64,000 bases of DNA from CAVQGZ01 sp942491665. GTDB lineage: Bacteria > Actinomycetota > Actinomycetes > Jiangellales > Jiangellaceae. The notes beneath the pieces are model-generated. The model ran no database searches. It saw only the letters and a list, made by a program, of their open reading frames with translations, and was not told the origin of the DNA. Position numbers and translations under genes: made by a program. The stretch lies in NCBI GenBank assembly GCA_942491665.1, contig CALOBR010000001.1, forward strand, positions 593,121-657,120, read 5' to 3'. Shown here piece by piece: positions 34,351-45,856 of the stretch. Each line of letters opens with the position of its first letter. Within the stretch, counting starts at the first letter, position 1.

Positions 34351-36690
34351 ATGAACCTGGTCATCGTCGAATCGCCGGCCAAGGCCAAAACGATCAAGAA
34401 GTACCTGGGCAAGGACTTCGAGGTCCTGGCCTCGTATGGCCATGTGCGCGACCTGGTGCCCAAAGAGGGCGCGGTCGATCCCGCCGACGGCTTCGCGATG
34501 AAATACCAGGTGATCGAGCGCAATGACAAGCACGTCAAGGCGATCACGCGCCAAGCTCAAGAACGCCGACGCGCTGTACCTGGCGACTGACCCGGACCGC
34601 GAAGGCGAGGCGATTTCCTGGCACCTGTACGAACTGCTCAAGGGCAAGCGGGCACTCAAGGACAAAGAGGTCCACCGCGTGGTGTTCAACGAGATCACCA
34701 AGAAGGCGGTGCAGGATGCCGTCGCGCATCCGCGTGCCCTCTCGATGGACCTGGTCAATGCGCAGCAGGCGCGGCGCGCGCTCGACTACCTGGTCGGTTT
34801 CAACCTGTCGCCGCTGCTGTGGAAGAAGGTCCGCCGCGGCCTGTCCGCCGGCCGCGTGCAGAGCCCCGCGCTGCGCCTGATCTGCGAGCGCGAAGACGAG
34901 ATCGAGGCGTTCAAGGCCCGCGAGTACTGGACCATCGAGGCCGATACCGAGAAGGACAAGCAGGCATTCAGCGCCAAGCTGACGCAGTTCGACGGCGAAG
35001 AAGCTCGAGCCAGTTCTCGGTCACCGACGGCGAGCGTGCCGCGGCCGTCGAGACGGACACTGATCGCGGCGGCCAACGGCCAGCTGGACGTGCTCAAGGT
35101 CGAGAAGAAACAGCGCAAGCGCAACCCCGCCGCGCCGTTCACCACCTCGACCCTGCAGCAGGAGGCCTCGCGCAAGCTCGGCTTCACGGCGCAGCGCACG
35201 ATGCGTATCGCCCAGCAGCTGTACGAGGGTGTCGATATCGGTGCCGGCGCTGTCGGCCTGATCACCTACATGCGTACCGACTCGGTCAACCTGGCCGACG
35301 AGGCGCTCGCCGAGCTGCGCGGCTTCATCAGCGAGCGCTACGGCGAAGGACCAGTTGCCGAAGACGCCGCGCGCCTACAAGACCAAGGCCAAGAACGCCC
35401 AGGAGGCCCACGAGGCGATCCGCCCGACCTCGGCGCTGAACACCCCCGAGCAGATCGCCAACCACCTCGACAAGGACCAGCTCAAGCTGTACAGCCTGAT
35501 CTGGAAGCGCACCGTCGCCTGCCAGATGATTCATGCCACCATCGACACGGTCGCCGCCGATCTCGGCGCCGGCGAAGGGCAACGTGTTCCGCGCCAACGG
35601 CTCGACCATCGCCAAGCCCGGCTTCATGCAGGTCTACCTGGAAGGCACCGACGACGCCAAGCCGGGCGACGACGACGAAAAGATGCTGCCGCCGCTGGCC
35701 GAGGGCGAGAAGATCGCGCTGACCAAGATCCGCCCCGAGCAGCATTTCACCGAGCCGCCGCCGCGCTACAGCGAGGCCAGCCTGGTCAAGACGCTCGAGG
35801 AACACGGCATCGGCCGCCCGTCGACCTACGCCTCGATCATCTCGACGCTGCAGGATCGCGAATACGTCGAAATGGACAAGAAGCGTTTCATCCCGACCGA
35901 CGTCGGCCGGGTGGTCAACAAGTTCCTGACCAACTATTTCACCCAGTACGTCGACTACGACTTCACCGCCCGCCTCGAGGACGAGCTGGACGCGGTGTCG
36001 CGCGGCGAGGAAGAATGGGTACCGCTGCTGGAGAAATTCTGGCAGCCGTTCAAGGACCGCATCGATCACACCCAGGAAAACGTCCAGCGTTCCGATGTCA
36101 CACAGGAAAAGATCGACGAAAAGTGCCCCAAGTGCGATGGCCAGCTGGCCAAGCGCCTGGGGCGCAACGGGGAGCTTCATCGGCTGCACCAACTACCCGG
36201 AGTGCGACTACACGCGCAACCTGAACGACGACGGCAGCGCCGGCGGCAGAGCCGGAGAAGGTCGGACGCGACTGCCCGGAGTGCGGCTCTGAGCTGGTCT
36301 TCAAACAGGGCCGCTACGGCAAGTTCATCGGCTGCTCGGGTTACCCCAAGTGCCGCTTCATCGAGCCGCTGGAGAAACCCGAGGACACCGGCGTCACCTG
36401 CCCAAGCTGCCACCAGGGTAGGTTGATGAAGCGCAAGTCCCGGCGCGGCAAGATCTTCTACTCCTGCTCCACCTATCCGAAGTGTGACTACGCGGTCTGG
36501 AACGAACCGATTGCCGAACCCTGCCCGACCTGCGGCTGGCCGGTTCTGACGATCAAGACCACGACTACTGCCGGCGCGCATCGGCACCGTGGCCGATGAG
36601 TGCACCTTCTACCAACCGCTGGCCAACGTGAGCATCGGCTACAGCTGCCTGACCGGGCAGGTCACGGTCGACGCCGATTCGGGCAGCTGA
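34351..36690 (+). CDS. topA: DNA topoisomerase I, frameshifted
   Basis: Type IA topoisomerase that relaxes negative supercoils. It begins MNLVIVESPAKAKTIKKYLG (Toprim), with the acidic Toprim triad in ATDPDREGEAISWHLYE after the first shift (about 34550). The catalytic tyrosine region is GLITYMRTDSVNLADEAL, followed by AYKTKAKNAQEAHEAIRPTS, the EEHGIGRPSTYASII motif and YDFTARLEDELD. The C-terminus has at least three C4 zinc ribbons (CPKCDGQLAKRLG, CPECGSELVFKQGRYGKFIG, CPSCHQGRLMKRKSRRG). Shifts lie near 34550, 35005-35065, 35350, 35575, 36170, 36240 and 36560. The extreme C-terminus after CPTCGWPVLTIKTT is uncertain, and either the stop at 36599 or the one at 36690 could be real. Confidence 0.94.
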
Positions 36691-36720
36691 GTCTCAGTAG
36701 GCAGCCAGGAGAGCGCGCTC

Positions 36721-37287
36721 ATGCCGACGTCCCCTTCACCCTTCAAACTCCGCCTGGCCGCGCGTGCACTGCGCGACGGGCGGATCATTGCCTACCCGAC
36801 CGAAGCGGTCTTCGGGCTCGGTTGCGACCCGTTGAACCGTGCGGCCGTCGATCGACTGCTCGAGATCAAGCAGAGGCCGATGCACAAGGGTCTGATCCTG
36901 ATCGCATCCGATCCGGCGCAGCTCGCACCGTTCATCGAAACGCCCGACGACACGGTCCAGGCCCGCCTCGAGGCAAGCTGGCCGGGCCCCGTGACCTGGC
37001 TGCTGCCGGCACGTCCACAGACGCCACGCTGGCTGCGGGGTGGCCACGCGAGTATTGCGGTCCGGGTCACCGCACACCCGCTTGCCGCAGCGCTGTGCCG
37101 GGCGTTCGGCGGCCCTATCGTGTCGACCAGCGCCAACCTCAGCCGCCGTCCGCCAGCCCGCTCGGCGCTGCAGGTCCGGCTGCGCTGCCCGGGAACCGAC
37201 CTGATCGTGCACGGTGCCTGCGGCGATGCCGACAGACCCACGACGATCCGTGACGCATTGAGCGGTGCGGTGCTGCGCGCAGGCTGA
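36721..37287 (+). CDS. tsaC: Threonylcarbamoyl-AMP synthase TsaC (YrdC)
   Basis: Makes threonylcarbamoyl-adenylate from threonine, bicarbonate and ATP for the t6A37 modification of tRNAs reading ANN codons. It has 188 residues, the short TsaC form without the Sua5 C-terminal domain. Motifs: IIAYPTEAVFGLGCDP, the EIKQRPMHKGLILIASD lysine-rich substrate strand, SWPGPVTWLLPA, and PIVSTSANLS. It follows topA by about 30 bases, a typical gammaproteobacterial order, with hemF a few genes away as often found. Confidence 0.95.
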   Translation: MPTSPSPFKLRLAARALRDGRIIAYPTEAVFGLGCDPLNRAAVDRLLEIKQRPMHKGLILIASDPAQLAPFIETPDDTVQARLEASWPGPVTWLLPARPQTPRWLRGGHASIAVRVTAHPLAAALCRAFGGPIVSTSANLSRRPPARSALQVRLRCPGTDLIVHGACGDADRPTTIRDALSGAVLRAG

Positions 37288-37550
37288 CACTGCACGGCGC
37301 GTGACCCGCTCGCCCGCCGCCATACCTCTCCAGACATCACGACCGATACACGATCACTCTGTCACCGGCTCGAAGACCGCCGGCGGAATGGGTGACAAGC
37401 CGCCGCCGGAGGCCGGCGAACACAAACGCTGCGCAGAGGCGACAGAGTCGCGGTCGATTTGACCCCGGACAGGCCAATGGCCCGAGACCTGCGGTATCTT
37501 GATCAAGTTCTTCGAACGACGCCCGCGCGCGAAACGGAAACGCAGACAAG

Positions 37551-38238
37551 GTGAACCGGCTGATCCGCCTCTTCCGCACCTCGATCGGCAGCAAACTCGT
37601 GGTTGCCGCCAGCGGCGGCCTGCTGGTGGGATTCCTGTTCGTTCACGCGGGCGGCAACCTGCTGATTCTGCAAAGGTCCCGACGCCCTCAACGGCTATGC
37701 CGACTGGATGCAGGGGCACCCCTTACTGTGGGGTTTCCGCCTCGGCCTGCTGGTCCTGTTCGCCGCGCACATCGCGACGGCCGTGCGGCTGGCGCGTGAA
37801 AATCGCGCCGCCCGTCCACAACGCTACCGCCACATCGCACGCCTGGGCGCGCGCCTGCCGGGACGTCTCATGGTCGTCAGCGGGATGCTGCTGCTCGCCT
37901 TCCTGGTCTTTCACCTGCTGCACCTGACCACCCGCTCGCTTGGCCCGGTTGTCGAGCCCCTGCTCGACGGCAGCGGCCGGGTCGACGTGTACGGCATGAT
38001 CCTGGTCGGTTTCGGGCGGCCCTGGATGGCCGCCATCTACCTGTGCGCGATGCTGCTGCTCGGCCTGCATCTGGTGCATGCCATCGAGTCGATGCTGCAG
38101 ACCCTCGGCTTCAACCACGACAGCTACCAGACCCTGGTCCGGGTGCTCGCACCGCTGCTGAGCCTGCTGATCGTCGGCGGCTTCGCGGCCGTTCCGCTGC
38201 TCGTCGCCAGTGGTGCCGTCGGTGGTGCGGGCGGATGA
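37551..38238 (+). CDS. sdhC: Succinate dehydrogenase/fumarate reductase cytochrome b558-type subunit
   Basis: Di-haem membrane anchor of a B-type SDH/FRD, about 229 residues with five membrane spans. It starts at a GTG (VNRLIRLFRTSIGSKLVVAA). A one-base shift near 37675 joins FVHAGGNLLIL to DALNGYADWMQGHPLLW. Histidines placed for two b-haems occur in FVHAGG, LFAAHIATAV, LVFHLLHL and GLHLVHAIES. This single five-helix subunit, in place of separate SdhC and SdhD, is typical of Bacteroidetes, Chlorobi, Bacillus and delta/epsilon groups. It directly precedes the flavoprotein gene. Confidence 0.9.
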
Positions 38239-38239
38239 C

Positions 38240-40161
<1,922 letters not shown>

Positions 40162-40165
<4 letters not shown>

Positions 40166-40946
40166 ATTTCACCCTGCATATCTGGCGTCAGCGCCGCCGC
40201 GACGAGGCCGGCGGGTTCGAGAGCCACACGGTGCGCGGCATCAGCCCCGACCTGTCATTCCTCGAGATGCTCGACGTGCTCAACGAAGAGCTGGTCGGCG
40301 AGGGCGGCCGCCGGTCGCGTTCGACCACGACTGCCGCGAGGGCATCTGCGGTTCCTGCTCGATGGTCATCAACGGCGACCCGCATGGCCCGCTGCCGGGC
40401 ACCACCACCTGCCAGCTGTACATGCGCCATTTCGCGGACGGCGCCGAGATCACGGTCGAGCCGTGGCGCGCGCGTGCCTTTCCGGTGCTGCGCGACCTGA
40501 TCGTCGATCGCGGCGCGCTGGACCGGGTGATCCAGGCCGGTGGCTATGTGTCGATCAATACCGGGGCTGCCCCCGATGCGCATACCATGACCGTCGCCAA
40601 GCAGGCCGCCGACGCCGCGTTCGAGGCCGCGTCCTGTATCGGCTGTGGGGCCTGTGTCGCCGCCTGTCCGAATGGCTCGGCAATGCTGTTCACGGCGGCC
40701 AAGGTGGCGCAGCTGGCGCTGATGCCGCAGGGCGACCCCGAACGCAGCCGTCGGGTCATCGGCATGGTCATGGCCATGGACGACGCCGGCTTCGGCAACT
40801 GCAGCAACCACTATGCGTGCGCCGAGGCCTGCCCGGAACAGATCCCGATCCAGACCATCGCCCGATTGAACCGCGAGTTTCTCGGCGCCGCATTGACCAG
40901 TCGCGAGTTCGTCGAGCCGGCTCTTCCGCACGCGCACGAGGAATAG
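40162..40946 (+). CDS. sdhB: Succinate dehydrogenase/fumarate reductase iron-sulfur subunit, frameshifted
   Basis: Electron-transfer subunit with [2Fe-2S], [4Fe-4S] and [3Fe-4S] centres. It starts MNFTLHIWRQRRRDEAGGFE. A one-base shift near 40312 moves the frame into FDHDCREGICGSCSMVING, the plant-type ferredoxin motif, with the further cysteine in PGTTTCQLY. The second domain has SCIGCGACVAACPNGSAML and GFGNCSNHYACAEACPEQI. About 260 residues in all. The spelling of the cluster motifs (ASCIGCGACVAACPN) fits the B-type enzyme seen in sdhA and sdhC. It closes the operon, and hemF follows after about 90 bases. Confidence 0.94.
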
Positions 40947-41033
40947 TGGCCGGCAACCGGACCGCCGCGGTTGAGCCGCACGGCCGCAGTCTGTTCCAAT
41001 GACGGTTTCAAGCAGCTGCGAGAGCATTCACGC

Positions 41034-41948
41034 ATGGCCGACCGTCCCGATATCGATGCAGTCATCAACTACCTGCAGACGCTGCAGGACCGGATCTGCG
41101 CTGCGCTCGAGGTCGAAGACGGCCAGGCGTTCCGCGAAGACAGCTGGGACCGCCCGGGTGGCGGTGGCGGGCGCTCGCGGGTGCTCGAGGGCGGCAAGCT
41201 GTTCGAGAAGGCCGGGGTCAATTTCTCGCACGTGTTCGGTGACGGCCTGCCACCGTCGGCGACGGCGCAGCGCCCGGAACTGGCCGGTCGCGGCTTCCAG
41301 GCCATGGGCGTGTCGCTGGTCATACACCCGCGCAACCCGCGCGTGCCGACATCGCACGCCAACGTGCGCTTCTTCTGCGCGACACGCGATGACCCGGTCT
41401 GGTGGTTCGGCGGCGGCTTCGACCTGACGCCCTACTACGGCCAGCGCGAAGACGCCCGGCACTGGCACGCGACCGCCAAGGCCGCCTGTGACCCATTCGG
41501 TGACGATGTTTACGCGCGTTACAAGCAATGGTGTGACGCGTACTTCGTACTCAAGCACCGCAACGAGCCACGCGGCGTCGGCGGACTGTTCTTTGACGAC
41601 CTCAACGAGTGGGGCTTCGAACGCTCGTTCGCGTTCATGCAGAGCATCGGCGATCACTATATCCCGGCCTACCTGCCGATCGTGCAGCGCCGCCGCGACG
41701 ATGAATACGGCGAGCGGGAACGCGAATTCCAGCTGTATCGTCGCGGTCGCTACGTCGAGTTCAACCTGGTCTATGACCGCGGCACCATCTTTGGTCTGCA
41801 GACCGGCGGCCGAACCGAGTCGATCCTGATGTCGCTGCCGCCGCTGGTTACCTGGCGCTATGACTGGCACCCGGAACCCGGTTCCGAGGAGGCTGAGCTG
41901 TACGAGGTGTTTCTGAAGCCGCGGGATTGGTTGGCGGAATCGGACTGA
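41034..41948 (+). CDS. hemF: Oxygen-dependent coproporphyrinogen III oxidase
   Basis: Converts coproporphyrinogen III to protoporphyrinogen IX with O2 in haem synthesis. It has 304 residues from the ATG at 41034. Signature stretches: FREDSWDRPGGGGGRSRVL, GVNFSHVFGDGLPPSA, the VRFFCATRDD-WWFGGGFDLTPYY region, GVGGLFFDDLNEWGFE, and GRYVEFNLVYDRGTIFGLQT. An in-frame extension from 40971 has no homology. Use of an O2-dependent enzyme implies at least partly aerobic growth. Other haem genes (hemCDXY) lie 2 kb downstream. Confidence 0.97.
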   Translation: MADRPDIDAVINYLQTLQDRICAALEVEDGQAFREDSWDRPGGGGGRSRVLEGGKLFEKAGVNFSHVFGDGLPPSATAQRPELAGRGFQAMGVSLVIHPRNPRVPTSHANVRFFCATRDDPVWWFGGGFDLTPYYGQREDARHWHATAKAACDPFGDDVYARYKQWCDAYFVLKHRNEPRGVGGLFFDDLNEWGFERSFAFMQSIGDHYIPAYLPIVQRRRDDEYGEREREFQLYRRGRYVEFNLVYDRGTIFGLQTGGRTESILMSLPPLVTWRYDWHPEPGSEEAELYEVFLKPRDWLAESD

Positions 41949-41957
41949 CTGCCTATC

Positions 41958-42540
41958 AGGATGGTTTTGGAGCGCGCTCGCGCGGAATTGTTTTTGAAAG
42001 CGCGCGGCGGCGCGCACCCGCCCTTCTTTTCTTTGCTTGCCCAAAAGAAAGAAGGCAAAGAGAAAGGGCACCCCCACGGCTTGGTCTGCGCTTCGCGCCG
42101 ACTTCCCTGCGCTCCTCGGTCAAAACCGGCGCTGCGGAACTCGCGATCTGCGATCGCTCAGACAGTCCTCGCTTCTCCCGGTTTTGACCTGCGGTGCTCG
42201 GCTGCACCAAGGGGGACCGGGCACGCCGTAGCAAGATCAAGAGGCAGCTGAGAGGCTGACTGGATGCACCCCAGCCCCGTTGACGCCGCCGAGCATCGCA
42301 GGGTCGGGCGGATTCAAGCGAGCGTTGTCTGACCGAGCGCAGCGAGGGAGTTTAGTGAGCGCCGCCCGGCCCGAGAAGCGCAGGGAACCCCTTGCGACAG
42401 CAAGGGGCAAGTCGTCGGGTGCCCTTTTCTTTGGTTCGTTTTTTTGGGCAAACAAAAGAAATGAACGCTGGCGCGCTGAGCCCAGCGCTATCAAAAAACC
42501 ATCCGCGCGATAGCGCGAACAAAAACAATTCTCAAACCCG
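41958..42540. repeat. Imperfect long inverted-repeat element
   Basis: The left arm at about 42023-42074 (TTGCCCAAAAGAAAG to AAAGGGCACCC) is the imperfect reverse complement of the right arm at 42417-42466 (GGGTGCCCTTTTCTTTGG to TTTGGGCAAACAAAAG). The arms are about 50 bases long and surround some 340 bases with further partial complementarity (for example the CTGCGCTC-CGGTCA blocks). Outside the arms the motif GGATGGTTTT and the block GAATTGTTTTTG recur in inverted form, extending the element to about 41958-42540. No protein coding was recognised. Similar structured, non-coding elements occur in many GC-rich proteobacteria. It starts about 10 bases after the hemF stop codon. Confidence 0.78.
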
Positions 42541-42628
42541 TGAAAAGAAATCCCGGCTACCCGGGTCTCTATGGGCAAGAACGCAAAACGCGTTCAGCCA
42601 CTTAACGCACATTTACGGAGATACACCC

Positions 42629-42925
42629 ATGAAAACCCTTATCGCAGCAGCACTCGTTCTGACCGCCGGCGTCGTCCAGGCCAACTCGTTCGACCACGAG
42701 AAGCAGATCGGCACCGCTGACCTGTTCGCGACCCTGGCCACCGAAGGCGTTGTCTCGAACGGCGTCATCTCTGACAGCAACTTCGCCTACCAGATCGCCG
42801 TCGACACGCCGAACCTGTTCCCGACGCTCGACAGCGCCGGCGGGGCCCCGGTCTCGGGTGAACACACCGTGTTCGAATATCAGGTCAACACCGCAGGTGG
42901 CGAGCTGGACCCGTCACTGTCCTGA
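42629..42925 (+). CDS. Small secreted protein of unknown function
   Basis: A 98-residue protein with a clear Sec signal peptide (MKTLIAAALVLTAGVVQANS, cleavage after QA-N), a GGAG-type ribosome binding site (ACGGAGATACACCC), and a strong terminator downstream. The mature part is acidic and free of cysteine: SFDHEKQIGTADLFATLATE, SDSNFAYQIAVDTPNLFPTL, and a C-terminus ending GGELDPSLS. No family could be named. It stands alone between the inverted-repeat element and two facing terminators. A complete small transcription unit suggests a real, possibly well-expressed gene. Confidence 0.75.
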   Translation: MKTLIAAALVLTAGVVQANSFDHEKQIGTADLFATLATEGVVSNGVISDSNFAYQIAVDTPNLFPTLDSAGGAPVSGEHTVFEYQVNTAGGELDPSLS

Positions 42926-42947
42926 TCCGAGCCGCCAGCGGCAAAAA

Positions 42948-42975
42948 AGGGGGCGGCTCAACGCCCCCTGTTTTT
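42948..42975 (+). terminator. Rho-independent terminator of the small secreted protein gene
   Basis: Perfect 8-bp stem AGGGGGCG/CGCCCCCT around a six-base loop (42948-42969), followed by G and five T. It lies 22 bases after the stop codon. A preceding A run would allow partial function on the other strand as well. Confidence 0.9.
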
Positions 42976-43375
42976 ATTGCACATGGCAAAGATCCCCCGG
43001 CATGAACGCATGACCAAGCTAGAGACCGGGCTGGCGAAGGGTTTGGCGGCCAAGGCTCACGGAATCGAAAACCGAATCTTCCGCCGAAACGACCAAAAAA
43101 AGGGCCTGCCGTGCTCAGCACGGAGGCCCGTCAAATGCGCTTGTGCGCCAGAGGAGGATCGACCCTTCGATGCGTGACATCAACCGGGGCTATCGCTGCT
43201 CAGGTTGACGGCGGGCGGCGGCGAAACTTGAGTCGAATGTGATTTGCGTTCCTGAAAGATCACTGCCGGCGACAGCGACCTGCATCGGCGGCGCCTGCGG
43301 ACCTGGGACAGCCCTACCCGGGACGGACACGTCAGACACGGCAACAAACCAAGCTGGGGACACGGCGCAAAGCAT
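42976..43375. other. Intergenic between convergent units
   Basis: About 400 bases between the small secreted protein gene (plus) and the thioredoxin gene (minus). Apart from the minus-strand terminator at 43095-43129, nothing was recognised. Short open frames here have no family resemblance. Confidence 0.45.
43095..43129 (-). terminator. Rho-independent terminator on the minus strand
   Basis: On the minus strand GGGCCTCCGTGCT and AGCACGGCAGGCCC form a long stem with one mismatch and a tight loop, followed by seven T. It probably ends the transcript of the thioredoxin gene, which stops about 250 bases upstream in that direction. Confidence 0.85.
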
Positions 43376-43726
43376 TCAGGAGACCTGCAGATGTTCGCCG
43401 ATCCAATGCTCGATCCAGTTGGCGGGTCGTGCACCGCTGAAGCGCGCCAGTTCCTCGCCGTCGCGCAGCAGCATGATGGTCGGAAAGCCCCGCACCTTGT
43501 AGCGCCCGGCCAGCTTCATGTTCTCGCCCTCGTCGACCTCGACCTTGGCCAGCATCACACTGCCGGCCAGATCGCTGACCACGCGCGTGAGATGTGGCGA
43601 TATCGCGTGGCAGGGTGCACACCAGTCGGCCCAGAAGTCGACCAGCACGGCCGTGCCGTGCGACGCCTCGATCACCCGCTGGTGGAAGTCATGCAGATCG
43701 ACATTGAAAATATGTTCATCGGCCAT
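43376..43726 (-). CDS. Thioredoxin-family protein with a CAPC active site
   Basis: A 116-residue cytoplasmic protein without signal peptide, with the complete thioredoxin fold. The active site is FWADWCAPCHAISP (residues 31-44) with CAPC in place of the standard CGPC, the buried acidic region LAKVEVDEGENM is present, and the cis-proline loop reads VRGFPTIMLLRDG. The C-terminal helix ends WIEHWIGEHL. CAPC thioredoxins are usually still reductants but differ in redox potential. It diverges from hemC and has its own terminator, so it is a single-gene unit. Confidence 0.92.
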   Translation of the reverse strand: MADEHIFNVDLHDFHQRVIEASHGTAVLVDFWADWCAPCHAISPHLTRVVSDLAGSVMLAKVEVDEGENMKLAGRYKVRGFPTIMLLRDGEELARFSGARPANWIEHWIGEHLQVS

Positions 43727-44045
43727 GGTTCAGCGCGCCCACACGACCGGCGCGCCAATTCCCGATGCACAGGCGACCCGTTCGCCGACATTCAAACCGG
43801 CGATAGTGCAGGGCCTGACGCCAACGACGCTCGCGCGCCATCTCGGCAACGGGGCGAGTGGATCCTTCTTCATCACGATCTCTCCATCGAACAAACTGCC
43901 TCGAAATAACGTTGTATCGAAACCTATGGCATCGAAACCAGCCGCCGATTCTAACCCGAGCGCCTTGGAGATAGCGCGATCGACCTTTGTCACGCGTCGC
44001 GTCTACCAGTAGCATTGGCGGATTGTTGGTTAACCTGTCAGTGCC
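43727..44045. other. Divergent intergenic region between thioredoxin and hemC
   Basis: About 320 bases that should hold the promoters of both genes. Two overlapping open frames on the minus strand run towards the thioredoxin gene but show no family resemblance, so no gene is called. A+T content rises around 43880-44040. Confidence 0.4.
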
Positions 44046-44978
44046 ATGTCCGCGCAAGCCGTCCGAATCGCCACCCGCAAATCCCCGCTCGCCATGTGGC
44101 AGGCCGAACACGTCGCCGCCGCCCTGCGCGCCGCGCACCCCGGCCTCGAGGTGGAGATCCTCGGCATGAGCACCCAGGGCGACAAGATCCTCGATACGCC
44201 GCTGGCGAAGATTGGCGGCAAGGGTCTGTTCGTCAAGGAACTGGAGGAGCGCATGCTCAGCGGCGACGCCGACATCGCCGTGCATTCCATGAAGGGCGTG
44301 CCGGTCGAGCTGCCCGAAGGCCTGCACCTGTCGGTGATCCTCGAGCGCGAGGATCCGCGCGACGCGTTCGTGTCCAATCACCACGCCAGCCTCGTGGCGC
44401 TGCCCGAGGGCGCCAGGGTCGGCACGTCCAGCCTGCGGCGCCAGTGCCAGCTGGCCGACCGCCGCCCCGACCTGGAGATCATCCCGCTGCGCGGCAACGT
44501 CAACACCCGGCTGCGCAAGCTCGACGACGGCGAATACGATGCCATCATCCTGGCCTCGGCCGGCCTATTGCGGCTCGGCTTCGCCGAGCGCATCCGCAGT
44601 TTCATATCCACCGACGACAGCCTCCCGGCGATCGGGCAGGGTGCGATCGGTATCGAGTGCCGCGCGGACGACAAGCGCACCAACGAACTGCTCGCACCGT
44701 TGCACCATGCCGACACGGCAGATCGTGTATTCGCCGAACGTGCGATGAATAAGCGCCTGGAAGGCGGTTGCCAGGTACCGATCGGCGGCCATGCGACCCT
44801 TGACGGCGACACCCTGCAGCTGCGCGGTCTGGTCGGCACCGTGGATGGCAGCGAGATCGTGCGCGCCGAGATCAGCGGGCCACGCGCAGAGGCCGGGCGC
44901 CTCGGCACCGCGCTGGGCGAGGAACTGCTCGAACACGGTGCCGCGCAGATCCTGCGCGAACTCTACGCCGACGCCTGA
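44046..44978 (+). CDS. hemC: Hydroxymethylbilane synthase (porphobilinogen deaminase)
   Basis: Polymerises four porphobilinogen into hydroxymethylbilane. It has 310 residues. Conserved parts: RIATRKSPLAMWQAEHVA, GDKILDTPLAKIGGKGLFVK, DIAVHSMKGVPVELPEG, GTSSLRRQCQL, RGNVNTRLRKLDDGEYDAII, and the dipyrromethane-binding cysteine loop MNKRLEGGCQVPIGGHA. It begins the hemC-hemD-hemX-hemY operon, and hemD starts 10 bases after its stop. Confidence 0.98.
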   Translation: MSAQAVRIATRKSPLAMWQAEHVAAALRAAHPGLEVEILGMSTQGDKILDTPLAKIGGKGLFVKELEERMLSGDADIAVHSMKGVPVELPEGLHLSVILEREDPRDAFVSNHHASLVALPEGARVGTSSLRRQCQLADRRPDLEIIPLRGNVNTRLRKLDDGEYDAIILASAGLLRLGFAERIRSFISTDDSLPAIGQGAIGIECRADDKRTNELLAPLHHADTADRVFAERAMNKRLEGGCQVPIGGHATLDGDTLQLRGLVGTVDGSEIVRAEISGPRAEAGRLGTALGEELLEHGAAQILRELYADA

Positions 44979-44988
44979 ACCACCGCTC

Positions 44989-45777
44989 TTGGATATCTAC
45001 AACAAGCCACCCTGCAACCTGGCCGGCCTGAGCGTGCTGGTCACCCGACCGGCGCACCAGTCCGAAGGCCTGTGTGAGCTGATTCAGACCACCCACGGGC
45101 GACCGGTGCGCTTCCCGACCCTGGAGATCCTCGGTCCGGGCGACAAGCACGCGGCGCGCGCGCAGCTGGAGGCCGCAAAGCACGTCGATATACTGATTTT
45201 CGTTAGCGCCAACGCCGTGCAATATGCTTTTCCGCTGCTGCCCGAACAGCTGCCGCTGGATATCGCCATCGGCGCAGTCGGCCGCGCAACGGCCAAAGCA
45301 CTCGACGAGGTCGGCCTCGACCCGACGCTGGTCCCCGCGCGCATGGACAGCGAAGGCCTGCTCGCCCTGCCCGAGTTGCGGGACATACAGGGCAAATCGG
45401 TGATCATTCTGCGTGGCAACGGCGGGCGTGAGCTGATCTGCGATACGCTGCGTGAACGCGGCGCACGTGTCGAGCAGGTCGAAGTCTATCGCCGCGCGCT
45501 GCCGCAGCGCCCTGCCGGCGCCGCCAACCTCGTCAATAACTGGTCGCAGCTCGTCGACGTGGTCACGGCCAGCAGCAACGCCGTGCTCGACAACCTGTTT
45601 ACGCTGCTCGGCGATGCGGCCGCACCGCGGCTGCAGAGCACGCCGCTGGTGGTCGTCAGCCAACGCATGGCCGAGCACGCCGTGGAACGCGGCTGCGAGG
45701 TGATCTATGTCGCGGCCTCGGCGCGCGATAAAGACATCGTCGAGACCCTGTGCGAGGTGAATGAGGATGTCGCCTGA
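44989..45777 (+). CDS. hemD: Uroporphyrinogen-III synthase
   Basis: Cyclises hydroxymethylbilane with inversion of ring D to uroporphyrinogen III. The likely start is a TTG at 44989, giving 262 residues that begin MDIYNKPPCNLAGLSVLVTRPAHQ. No ATG or GTG occurs near the beginning of the homologous part. The two-domain HemD pattern is visible: VLVTRPAHQSEGL, ILIFVSANAVQYAF, AIGAVGRATAKAL, and the C-terminal half VIILRGNGGRELICDTL and VTASSNAVLDNLFTLL. HemD sequences vary strongly, but the position between hemC and hemX leaves little doubt. Confidence 0.95.
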   Translation: MDIYNKPPCNLAGLSVLVTRPAHQSEGLCELIQTTHGRPVRFPTLEILGPGDKHAARAQLEAAKHVDILIFVSANAVQYAFPLLPEQLPLDIAIGAVGRATAKALDEVGLDPTLVPARMDSEGLLALPELRDIQGKSVIILRGNGGRELICDTLRERGARVEQVEVYRRALPQRPAGAANLVNNWSQLVDVVTASSNAVLDNLFTLLGDAAAPRLQSTPLVVVSQRMAEHAVERGCEVIYVAASARDKDIVETLCEVNEDVA

Positions 45778-45856
45778 AGCACAGCTTTGCTAGTCTTGTC
45801 GAAAACAACGAAAACGCCTGAACGCTGCACGTAGCATTACCCGGTAACCACCCGAC

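Noticed and set aside
42023..42466. Inverted-repeat element considered as a MITE or insertion sequence with terminal repeats
   Set aside because: No target-site duplication, transposase or clear IS end was recognised, so it is listed only as a repeat of unknown mobility.
43730..43993. A small minus-strand frame upstream of the thioredoxin gene
   Set aside because: Two overlapping frames are equally open, neither matches a family, and the region must hold the hemC and thioredoxin promoters.
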